Positions 22,884 through 30,247 of a stretch of DNA of 48,254 nucleotides are shown piece after piece. Position numbers and translations under genes: made by a program. The notes below the pieces were generated by a model. That model saw nothing but the letters and a program-made list of their open reading frames with translations. It did not search any database and was not told the origin of the DNA. The first letter of the stretch is position 1; every line of letters begins with the position of its first letter. The DNA comes from a bacterium UBA3756 (GTDB taxonomy: Bacteria; Bacteroidota; Bacteroidia; Bacteroidales; Bacteroidaceae), in contig DFGG01000109.1 of assembly GCA_002371695.1 (NCBI GenBank), positions 87,299 to 135,552 on the forward strand, read 5' to 3'.

Positions 22884-25073
22884 ATGAAAAAGTATTTGAT
22901 AACAGGACTGGCCGCAGTAGCTATCAGCGGCATGTTCACCAGCTGTACCCATGACACAGACGCTGGCGGAAGCGGTAATCTGGGCGTCGTAGAGACTTAC
23001 GAGCAAGCATTCATCAGCCGCTTCGGCACACCTTCTCCAGATGCAGACTGGGGTTTCGGCCCAAGCACAACTCAAGCAGGCACACGTACGGCATACACGA
23101 ATGGTAATATGTGGGCAAGCCAAGGATGGGTAGTTCCTACACAGCTTACAGATGAACAGAAGAGCATCGTCCGCCAATATTTTCAACAAGTAAAGGATCC
23201 AGAATATAAAGATCCAAAGTGGAAAAACTACTTTATGCAACATGTTTACAAAGGAGGTACGACTGTTTCTAACGATTGCCCTACAAAAGAAAAATACAAA
23301 TCTGCTAACAATGGTTGGGTTGTAGGTTCTGACCATATGGATCATTTAGCTGCTGTAGCTGAGGACGGTACCGTTGACCACATCAACAACTATAACAATG
23401 CGAAATGTAGTACATATGGAAATGTTGGCAATACGTCAGGAATAAAATACTATGATGTTAATAAAGACGGAGTTTCGCATCCAGACCAGATTCAGTTGAT
23501 GCTGAATACTACAACTTACTCTTTCGGATATTATAATTCAGAGGGATCCTTAAGACATACGGAATATACAGGCCTTGTTGGATGGAAGACGATATATGAC
23601 TGGGCAAAAAAGAAAGGCATTGAGAACTATGAGTGTCTCAATGACAACTGGAATCGTTCCTATATGGGGTTCGACTTTGAACAGATTGTGGGAGAAGACA
23701 TCTATGCGAAGGATAATGGAGCTATCAGATATGCCAAATACAGCGAAACGCCTGGAAGTCCTGGTTATATTTGGGATGGGAAAAATGCTTATCCTAGGAT
23801 ATACGACAAGGACTATTTGTACAATTTTGCTTTAAATGATTTCTGGGGAAACGGAGAAAGTGCTTCATGGGATTACAGCAAAGGTATTGTGAATTACAAT
23901 GCAGTCCAATGGGGTGGTTTCAAATGTTGGCTCGGCAGTGCAGATTTGTCAAACTATAAGTCAATTATCGTTGAATATGCTGAAGCACCAACAGTAAAAA
24001 CACAGCTAGTAGTGCAAGTTAAGGACAAGTCGGATATCAAACAAGATGTAGAAGCTGGTGTTACAAAGTTGGAATTAAGCCTCGAAGGTAAAGAAGGAAC
24101 TAATGAGGTAACTCAGATAGCTCTTCAGGCAGCAGAAGCCTCGACAATTAAAATTAAGAGGATATATGCGAAGGCACCTGACGGAAGCGACAATATCATA
24201 TACAAGAATAAAGAGGTTCCCTATCTAACAGCAGAAACTAACGAGTATTGTGGCACCTTGGTTAAGTTAAACGACACCGATTTAAAAATTAACCAATATG
24301 TAGCAGCTGCAAATTCTAATCAAGACTGCATTAACTTGGAGAAAATTAACCAAATGCTGAAAGATGGTTATCTTCCTGTATCTGGCAGTACGATGAAAGA
24401 TTGGGTAAAGGTTACTGGTGGCGCTGATCACTATTATAGTGACTGGATTGTTTGTCTTACAGAAGCAAAGAAAACAACGGATGAAGAGGAAGAGGAAACC
24501 TCTGAGGATGTTGTGCGCGTAATTGCTGAGGATATGGGTGATCAGGCTACTAACGAGTCAAGCGACTTCGACTTCAATGATGTTGTATTCGACGTAGAAT
24601 ATGTCAGCGCGAGCGAAGCTAAGGTCACCATCCTTGCCGCTGGTGGTACGCTGCCTCTGACTGTAGGTTGGGATGGTACAGGAGACTATAGAGAGCATGA
24701 AGTACATAATCTACTCGGCTACAGCGAGACAATGATTATCAATACAAATTCTAATGTGGGTAATCGCATAGATGACGTAAAACCAAAGCCGATAACTGTT
24801 TCAGGTTCATTCAATAAAGATAACTTAGCAGTTGGGGCAAACGCTATCCCCGTGAAGGTAAGGAAGAATGGTGTTTGGTATGACATTGTAGCTCCAAAGG
24901 GCAGAGCTGCTGGTAAGCTGTGTGTTGGAACGGACTATGAGTGGTGCAATGAGCGTCAGGATATCTATAATAAGTGGAGTGACGAAAATGGTGCATTGTT
25001 CTTACAGTATGTAAATGATCCTAACACATTGACAAAATACTGGTATCGGAAGTCTAGCAATTACAAAAAGTAA
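22884..25073 (+). CDS. LruC-domain lipoprotein E with an inserted beta domain
   Basis: A 729-aa predicted lipoprotein with signal MKKYLITGLAAVAISGMFTS and Cys21. The helix YEQAFISRFG leads to PDADWGFGP (about 52-60), then GTRTAYTNGNMW. The shared N-domain (SDHMDHLAAV, YMGFDFEQIVG) is followed by an extra segment of about 120 aa (about 315-435: NAVQWGGFKCWLGSADLSNY, SIIVEYAEAP, TQLVVQVKD) that looks like a carbohydrate-binding-type beta-sandwich and is absent from D. The LruC domain has SDFDFNDVVFDVEY, TILAAGGTLPLTVG and VHNLLGYSETMIINT. Own promoter and GNRA terminator. Molecular role unknown; glycan binding at the cell surface is a guess from the insert. Confidence 0.8.
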   Translation: MKKYLITGLAAVAISGMFTSCTHDTDAGGSGNLGVVETYEQAFISRFGTPSPDADWGFGPSTTQAGTRTAYTNGNMWASQGWVVPTQLTDEQKSIVRQYFQQVKDPEYKDPKWKNYFMQHVYKGGTTVSNDCPTKEKYKSANNGWVVGSDHMDHLAAVAEDGTVDHINNYNNAKCSTYGNVGNTSGIKYYDVNKDGVSHPDQIQLMLNTTTYSFGYYNSEGSLRHTEYTGLVGWKTIYDWAKKKGIENYECLNDNWNRSYMGFDFEQIVGEDIYAKDNGAIRYAKYSETPGSPGYIWDGKNAYPRIYDKDYLYNFALNDFWGNGESASWDYSKGIVNYNAVQWGGFKCWLGSADLSNYKSIIVEYAEAPTVKTQLVVQVKDKSDIKQDVEAGVTKLELSLEGKEGTNEVTQIALQAAEASTIKIKRIYAKAPDGSDNIIYKNKEVPYLTAETNEYCGTLVKLNDTDLKINQYVAAANSNQDCINLEKINQMLKDGYLPVSGSTMKDWVKVTGGADHYYSDWIVCLTEAKKTTDEEEEETSEDVVRVIAEDMGDQATNESSDFDFNDVVFDVEYVSASEAKVTILAAGGTLPLTVGWDGTGDYREHEVHNLLGYSETMIINTNSNVGNRIDDVKPKPITVSGSFNKDNLAVGANAIPVKVRKNGVWYDIVAPKGRAAGKLCVGTDYEWCNERQDIYNKWSDENGALFLQYVNDPNTLTKYWYRKSSNYKK

Positions 25074-25110
25074 ATACATTTAATCAAGTACTTAAATACT
25101 AATCAAGTGT

Positions 25111-25142
25111 GGGGCGTCTGCGGGAGCAGGCGCCTCTTTTTT
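25111..25142 (+). terminator. GNRA-tetraloop terminator behind lipoprotein E
   Basis: Stem 25111-25121 / 25126-25136 with a GGGA loop and two G-U pairs, then T6. Fourth member of the family. Confidence 0.87.
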
Positions 25143-25154
25143 ATGGACTCTTTC

Positions 25155-25186
25155 TTTGGTTATATGCAAAGATTATCGTACCTTTG
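25155..25186 (+). promoter_or_regulatory. Upstream promoter P1 of the SpmAB-like gene
   Basis: TTTG (25155-25158), 20-nt spacer, TACCTTTG (25179-25186). A small hairpin GAGGC-TTC-GCCTC follows immediately. Confidence 0.65.
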
Positions 25187-25199
25187 AGGCTTCGCCTCG

Positions 25200-25271
25200 A
25201 AGATAGGCTGCATCTCGGAAATGAAAATAAATCTGGATTTATTTTGCATTTCGCTCAATTTGCACTACCTT
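25200..25271. repeat. Imperfect 72-bp palindrome carrying a promoter
   Basis: The left arm (25200-25233) and the reverse complement of the right arm (25235-25271) align over most of their length: both read AAG(A/G)TAG, then a GAAATG and AAAATAAATC core, with a few mismatches and 1-2-nt gaps. The right arm contains the -33 and most of the -7 of promoter P2. Confidence 0.65.
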
Positions 25272-25273
25272 TG
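25243..25273 (+). promoter_or_regulatory. Proximal promoter P2 of the SpmAB-like gene
   Basis: TTTG (25243-25246), 19-nt spacer, TACCTTTG (25266-25273). Only 8 nt separate it from the ATG at 25282, so the transcript would be nearly leaderless. Confidence 0.7.
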
Positions 25274-25281
25274 CAAACAAT

Positions 25282-26514
25282 ATGGTACTAAATTATATTT
25301 GGATTGCATTTTTCATCATCGCATTTGTGATAGCGCTGGTGAAATTGGTGTTTCTGGGAGACTTCGACGTGTTCCCGGCAATGATGGATTCGACGTTCTC
25401 ATCGTCGAAGACGGCTTTTGAGATCTCACTCGGACTGACAGGTGTGCTGTCGCTCTGGCTCGGTATCATGAAGATTGGCGAGAAGGGCGGTGTCGTGAAT
25501 GTGTTGGCACGCATGCTGAGTCCTATCTTCGTGAAGCTGTTCCCTGATATCCCCAAGGGACACCCCGTGACGGGTTCCATCTTCATGAATATCGCTGCCA
25601 ACATGCTGGGCCTCGACAATGCGGCAACACCGCTCGGTCTGAAAGCGATGGAACAGTTGCAGGAACTGAACACGAAGAAAGATACGGCCTCGAACCCGAT
25701 GATCATGTTCCTTGTGCTGAACACCTCGGGCCTGACGCTGATTCCTATCTCCATCATGGTATACCGCGCCCAGATGGGAGCCGCCCAGCCTACGGATATC
25801 TTTATCCCTATCCTGTTGGCGACCTTCTTCTCGACACTCGCAGGTATCATCTTCACCAGCCTCTATCAGAAGATCAATCTGCTGAACCGTACCATGCTGC
25901 TGACGCTGGGCGGTGCCGCTGCCGTCGTGGCAGGCATCATCTGGGGCTTCGGACAGATGGATTCCATCCTGATGAACAAGGTGAGCACCTCGTCTGCCAA
26001 TATCATGCTGATGATGATTATCATCGCCTTCATCATAGCTGGTGTGCGGAAGAAAGTAAATGTGTATGACGCCTTCATCGAGGGTGCGAAAGACGGCTTT
26101 ACGACGGCTGTACGCATCATCCCCTACCTCGTGGCTATCCTCGTAGGCATCGGCGTGTTCCGTGCTTCTGGCGCAATGGATATGCTCATCGACGGCATCC
26201 GCTGGGGCGTGGAGGCCACAGGTGCCAACAGCGACTTCGTGGGTGCCCTGCCAACGGCACTGATGAAACCCCTCTCGGGTAGTGGTGCTCGTGGTATGAT
26301 GGTCGATGCGATGACCACCTATGGCGCAGACTCATTCATCGGGCGTCTGAGCTGTATCTTCCAGGGATCGACAGACACGACCTTCTATATCCTGGCTGTG
26401 TACTTCGGTAGTGTGGGTATCGTCAAGACCCGCCATGCCGTTGCCTGTGGTCTGCTGGCAGACCTTGCTGGTATCATCGCTGCCATCGCCATCGCATACT
26501 TGTTCTTTGGATAA
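25282..26514 (+). CDS. SpmA/SpmB-like nucleoside-recognition (GATE) domain membrane protein
   Basis: A 410-aa polytopic inner-membrane protein corresponding to a fusion of spore maturation proteins A and B. The N-half (about 1-200) has LTGVLSLWLGIMKIGEKGG and the SpmA-typical NMLGLDNAATPLGLKAMEQL. The C-half (about 240-410) has EGAKDGFTTAVRIIPYLVAI, the SpmB-like LPTALMKPLSGSGARGMMVD and CIFQGSTDTTFYILAVYFGS. About ten hydrophobic segments. The family is fused in many non-sporulating Bacteroidota; the transported molecule is not established. Its ATG is 8 nt from promoter P2. A flippase gene follows after a 36-nt A-rich repeat. Confidence 0.88.
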   Translation: MVLNYIWIAFFIIAFVIALVKLVFLGDFDVFPAMMDSTFSSSKTAFEISLGLTGVLSLWLGIMKIGEKGGVVNVLARMLSPIFVKLFPDIPKGHPVTGSIFMNIAANMLGLDNAATPLGLKAMEQLQELNTKKDTASNPMIMFLVLNTSGLTLIPISIMVYRAQMGAAQPTDIFIPILLATFFSTLAGIIFTSLYQKINLLNRTMLLTLGGAAAVVAGIIWGFGQMDSILMNKVSTSSANIMLMMIIIAFIIAGVRKKVNVYDAFIEGAKDGFTTAVRIIPYLVAILVGIGVFRASGAMDMLIDGIRWGVEATGANSDFVGALPTALMKPLSGSGARGMMVDAMTTYGADSFIGRLSCIFQGSTDTTFYILAVYFGSVGIVKTRHAVACGLLADLAGIIAAIAIAYLFFG

Positions 26515-26550
26515 AAAGTAAAAAGGTAAAAAAAGGGGGAAAGGGTAAAA
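26515..26550. repeat. 8-bp A-rich repeat between the SpmAB-like and flippase genes
   Basis: AGTAAAAA and GGTAAAAA units followed by a degenerate AAGGGGGA block and GGGTAAAA. Same family as 9497-9533. The AAAGGG block may double as the ribosome-binding site. Confidence 0.7.
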
Positions 26551-28002
26551 ATGGCAAATCTGAAATCACTTGCAAAAGATACAGCTATCTATGGACTGAG
26601 TAGCATCGTAGGCAGATTCTTGAACTACCTGCTCGTGCCGCTCTACACGCACTACATGCCCAAGGACTCGGGCGACTACGGCATCAGCACCAACGTCTAT
26701 GCCTATGTGGCACTGATCCTGGTGCTGCTGACCTTTGGTATGGAGACGACACTCTTCCGCTTTGCCAATGACGAACGGTATAAGTCGGACACCGTCTTCT
26801 CGACCACTATGGCAGTCGTAGGTTCGCTGACAGCCGTGTTCCTGCTGCTCATTTTCGGTTTCATCGGACCTATCAGTGGTGCGCTTGGCTACACAGAGCA
26901 CCCTGACTATCTGCTGATGATGGCAGTCGTAGTGGCGCTCGACGCTGTGCAGGCCATCCCCTTCAGTTATCTGCGCTATCAGAAGCGCCCTTTACGCTTT
27001 GCTTCACTCAAGATGCTGTTCATCATCCTGAACATCGGTCTTAACCTGCTCTACTTCGTGGTACTCGGCAAGACCAGCGTATTCTACGTATTCTTCATCA
27101 ATCTGCTCTGCACAGGCTTCATCACCTTCTTCTTCCTGCCAGACCTATTCCGCATCCATTGGAAATTCGACGGCAGTCTGTTGCGCAACATGCTCAGCTA
27201 TTCATGGCCTATCCTGATTCTCGGTATCGCCGGTATCCTGAACCAGGTAGCCGACAAGATTATCTTCCCGCTGGTCTATCCAGATCAGGCAGAGGCCAAC
27301 GTACAGCTTGGCATCTACGGTTCCTGCGTCAAGATAGCGATGATCATGGCGATGATCACACAGGCTTTCCGCTATGCCTACGAACCTATCGTCTTTGCCA
27401 AGAGCAAGGATGCCGACAAGACGGAATACTACGCTGCAGCCATGAAATACTTCCTGATCTTCACGCTGCTGGCATTCCTCTGCGTGGTGGGCTGGATGCC
27501 TCTGTTGCAGTATATCATCGGTGCCGACTACCGTGAAGGTCTGGGCGTAGTACCCATCGTCATGGCAGCAGAGATTATGATGGGCGTCTATTTCAACCTC
27601 TCATTCTGGTATAAGCTCATCGACAAGACCATCTATGGAGCCTGGTTCTCGCTGGCAGGTTGCATCGTGCTCTTTGCCATCAATATTTTCTTCATCCCCC
27701 GATACAGCTACTGGGCTTGTGCCTGGGGCGGTGTGGCAGGCTATGGCACGGCGATGGTGCTGAGCTATATCGTAGGACAGAAGAAGAATCCTATCCCCTA
27801 CCCAATGAAGGATATTGCTATCTATGTCCTCATCACCGCATTCCTCACCGCTCTGATGTATTTGCACGAGGAACGATTCCAACTCGGAATGGCCTCATTG
27901 GCTTTCAATACGATGTGTATCGTTCTCTTCGTGGTTTTCATCGTGCGTCGCGACTTCCCACTGAGTCATCTACCCATCATTGGAAAGTATTTCAGAAAAT
28001 AA
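26551..28002 (+). CDS. Polysaccharide biosynthesis / Wzx-type flippase (MOP superfamily)
   Basis: A 483-aa protein with about 13-14 hydrophobic segments. The N-terminus MANLKSLAKDTAIYGLSSIV followed by GRFLNYLLVPLYTHY is the hallmark of Wzx/MviN-like oligosaccharide flippases. The family moves lipid-linked glycan units across the inner membrane for O-antigen, capsule or exopolysaccharide assembly. No glycosyltransferases flank it, so it is a solitary flippase. It follows the SpmAB-like gene by 36 nt (repeat spacer) and precedes the S46 peptidase by 16 nt, suggesting one transcript. Confidence 0.9.
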   Translation: MANLKSLAKDTAIYGLSSIVGRFLNYLLVPLYTHYMPKDSGDYGISTNVYAYVALILVLLTFGMETTLFRFANDERYKSDTVFSTTMAVVGSLTAVFLLLIFGFIGPISGALGYTEHPDYLLMMAVVVALDAVQAIPFSYLRYQKRPLRFASLKMLFIILNIGLNLLYFVVLGKTSVFYVFFINLLCTGFITFFFLPDLFRIHWKFDGSLLRNMLSYSWPILILGIAGILNQVADKIIFPLVYPDQAEANVQLGIYGSCVKIAMIMAMITQAFRYAYEPIVFAKSKDADKTEYYAAAMKYFLIFTLLAFLCVVGWMPLLQYIIGADYREGLGVVPIVMAAEIMMGVYFNLSFWYKLIDKTIYGAWFSLAGCIVLFAINIFFIPRYSYWACAWGGVAGYGTAMVLSYIVGQKKNPIPYPMKDIAIYVLITAFLTALMYLHEERFQLGMASLAFNTMCIVLFVVFIVRRDFPLSHLPIIGKYFRK

Positions 28003-28018
28003 CAAAAAAACTACAGAT

Positions 28019-30148
28019 ATGAAAAAGTTTATTCTATTGGTTTTACCTTTTTACCTTTTTACTTTTTTACCTTTAAAGGCTGACGAGGGTATGTGGACAC
28101 TCTACAACCTGCCCAATGCTGTCTATGAGACGATGAAGCAGGAGAACTATCAGCTGCCCTATGGTGCCCTGTATCAAGGCGAGGAGGCAGTGAAGAACTG
28201 CGTCGTCAACTTCGGCGGCTTCTGCTCGGGCGTCGTGGTTTCACCCGACGGTCTGGTGTTCACGAACCACCATTGCGGTTTCGAAGCCATCCGCTCGCAC
28301 TCTACCGTAGAACACGACTACATGCTCAATGGCTTCGTGTCGAACTCGTATGAGGAGGAACTGCCCAACAAGGACCTCTTCGTGAGTTTCATGGTGGAGC
28401 AGAAGGACATCACGCCCCTGCTCGACTCGCTGGGCATCCATCAGATGAGCAACGACAAAAAGTACCATTTCATCGACTCGCTGGAGAATGCGATGCTCAA
28501 GGAGATAGAGGCCAAAGACTCTACCCTGCGCGTGGAGATCAAGCCCTTCTACGAGGGTAATGCCTATTACCTGACGACCTACCGCGACTACCCTGACGTG
28601 CGTCTCGTGTTTGCCCTGCCTAAGTCGATGGGTAAGTTTGGCGGTGAGACAGACAACTGGATGTGGCCTCGCCAGACCTGCGACTTCAGCGTGTTCCGTA
28701 TCTACGTTGATCCCAAGACTGGCGGTCCTGCCAAGTATTCGAAGGATAATGTGCCGATGAAACCGAAGAAATGGGCCCCCGTATCGCTGCAAGGCTATGT
28801 GCCAGGTTATTTCTCTATGACCATCGGCTATCCTGGTTCTACAAGCCGCTATCTGTCGAGCTACGGTATCAAGGAGCGCCGCGATGCCCGCAATAAACCC
28901 ATGTACCAGACACGTGAGGTAAAGCAAAACGTGATGATCCGCCACATGCGTGCCGACGAGGCCGTGCGCATCAAGTACGACTCGAAGTATGCTCAGAGTT
29001 CAAACTACTGGAAGAACTCCATCGGTATGAACAAATGTATCGATTCCATCGGACTCATCCAGCAGAAAGCTGCCTTCGAACAGCAGATCCGCCACTGGCA
29101 GGACTCTACAGGCTACCTGAAGGGCCAACTCGACTTCAACCTGCTGGAGCGACTGTATCAGAAGCGCTTCAACGCCATGCGCGCCCTGACCTTCTATAAC
29201 GAGACCTTCGGCCGCCGAAATACCGATGAAATGACCCGACGTGCCCTGCGCGTACACAACAAACCTATCATCAACGGCAAGGATGGTAAGCCGAAGAGCT
29301 ACTATATCGAATTCAAGGATAACAGCGACACCTGGGACGAGGCCACAGACCGTGAGATCCTCGCCGCCCTGCTGAAGCACTACCGCGAGCAGGTGGAGAT
29401 TAAGTACCAGCCTGACTTCTATAACGTCATCGACCACGACTTCAAGGGCAACTACCAGAAGTTCGTCGATCACATCTACAAGAAGTCGAAGCTGATGAAG
29501 AACGATAAGAAGATCTACATCAACAAGCGGAGTTACCAGAAAGATCCGGGTGTGGTCTATGGACTGAGCCTCATCGACGTACAGGCTGCCATCCGTGCTG
29601 ACCTTGAGTCAACCTACGATTCCATCGACATACAGGAGCGCTATCTCTGTGCTGCCAAGCTGCGCATGGAGGAGGACCTGCCTAACTACAGCGATGCCAA
29701 CTTCACCATGCGTCTCTCTTACGGACAAGTAGGCGAATACCTGTTGGGTGGTCAGCCCTCAGGCTACTACACAGAGGCCAGCAGCATCGTCAAGAAGATG
29801 GAACAAGGCGAGAAGGGCGTCATCGACTACGAGGCAGAGCCCATCATGAAGGAACTGCTCTCGAAGCCGGACTTCGGCAAATATACCGATAAGACCACGG
29901 GCAAACTGCACCTCTGCTTCCTGACAAACAACGATATCACGGGTGGCAACTCAGGTTCTCCGATGTTCAATGGCAAGGGCGAACTGATAGGACTGGCCTT
30001 CGACGGCAACTGGGATTCGCTGTCGTCAGACATCTTCTTCGACCGTCAGCTGGCCCGTTGTATCGGCGTCGATATCCGCTACGTGCTCTACATGATGGAG
30101 AGTTGGGGCAAGGCAGACCGTCTGCTCCGTGAAATAAACGCCAAGTAA
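28019..30148 (+). CDS. S46-family dipeptidyl-peptidase (DPP7-like)
   Basis: A 709-aa periplasmic or surface serine exopeptidase that releases dipeptides from oligopeptides. The signal peptide is MKKFILLVLPFYLFTFLPLK. The catalytic His is in FTNHHCGFEAI (about His85) and the Ser in TGGNSGSPM (about Ser645); a candidate catalytic Asp lies in the middle region. After the serine the protein reads LIGLAFDGNWDSLSSD; DPP11 enzymes carry Arg where this has Gly (FDR versus FDG), so hydrophobic-P1 (DPP7) specificity is more likely than Asp/Glu, by family knowledge. The C-terminal VDIRYVLYMMESWGKADRLL is typical. The h-region of the signal peptide is encoded by the 8-bp TTTTTACC repeat. ATG chosen for the signal peptide. 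Confidence 0.93.
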   Translation: MKKFILLVLPFYLFTFLPLKADEGMWTLYNLPNAVYETMKQENYQLPYGALYQGEEAVKNCVVNFGGFCSGVVVSPDGLVFTNHHCGFEAIRSHSTVEHDYMLNGFVSNSYEEELPNKDLFVSFMVEQKDITPLLDSLGIHQMSNDKKYHFIDSLENAMLKEIEAKDSTLRVEIKPFYEGNAYYLTTYRDYPDVRLVFALPKSMGKFGGETDNWMWPRQTCDFSVFRIYVDPKTGGPAKYSKDNVPMKPKKWAPVSLQGYVPGYFSMTIGYPGSTSRYLSSYGIKERRDARNKPMYQTREVKQNVMIRHMRADEAVRIKYDSKYAQSSNYWKNSIGMNKCIDSIGLIQQKAAFEQQIRHWQDSTGYLKGQLDFNLLERLYQKRFNAMRALTFYNETFGRRNTDEMTRRALRVHNKPIINGKDGKPKSYYIEFKDNSDTWDEATDREILAALLKHYREQVEIKYQPDFYNVIDHDFKGNYQKFVDHIYKKSKLMKNDKKIYINKRSYQKDPGVVYGLSLIDVQAAIRADLESTYDSIDIQERYLCAAKLRMEEDLPNYSDANFTMRLSYGQVGEYLLGGQPSGYYTEASSIVKKMEQGEKGVIDYEAEPIMKELLSKPDFGKYTDKTTGKLHLCFLTNNDITGGNSGSPMFNGKGELIGLAFDGNWDSLSSDIFFDRQLARCIGVDIRYVLYMMESWGKADRLLREINAK
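28041..28074. repeat. Inverted 8-bp A-rich repeat inside the S46 signal-peptide coding region
   Basis: TTTTACC, TTTTTACC, TTTTTACT, TTTTTACC in tandem: the complement of the RGTAAAAA units at 9497 and 26515. It encodes LPFYLFTFLPL. Confidence 0.75.
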
Positions 30149-30154
30149 TCCAGA

Positions 30155-30232
30155 ATAAGTGCCACTTATCGTCGCATAAGTGGCACTTATTTCGCAATAA
30201 CCATCCCTTATTACTCAATAACCGTCCCTTAT
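30155..30232. repeat. Palindrome array with four copies at a 21-bp period
   Basis: ATAAGTGCCACTTAT (30155), ATAAGTGGCACTTAT (30176), ATAACCATCCCTTAT (30197) and ATAACCGTCCCTTAT (30218), each starting 21 bp after the last. It fills nearly the whole gap between the S46 stop (30148) and the GH2 start (30248). Confidence 0.9.
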
Positions 30233-30247
30233 CTAAAAACTAAAACA

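Noticed and set aside
13364..25142. Integrative element bounded by att sites at tRNA-Met
   Set aside because: I found no repeat of the tRNA 3' end downstream beyond a chance CCCAGCCTGGG overlap within a palindrome, and no integrase gene.
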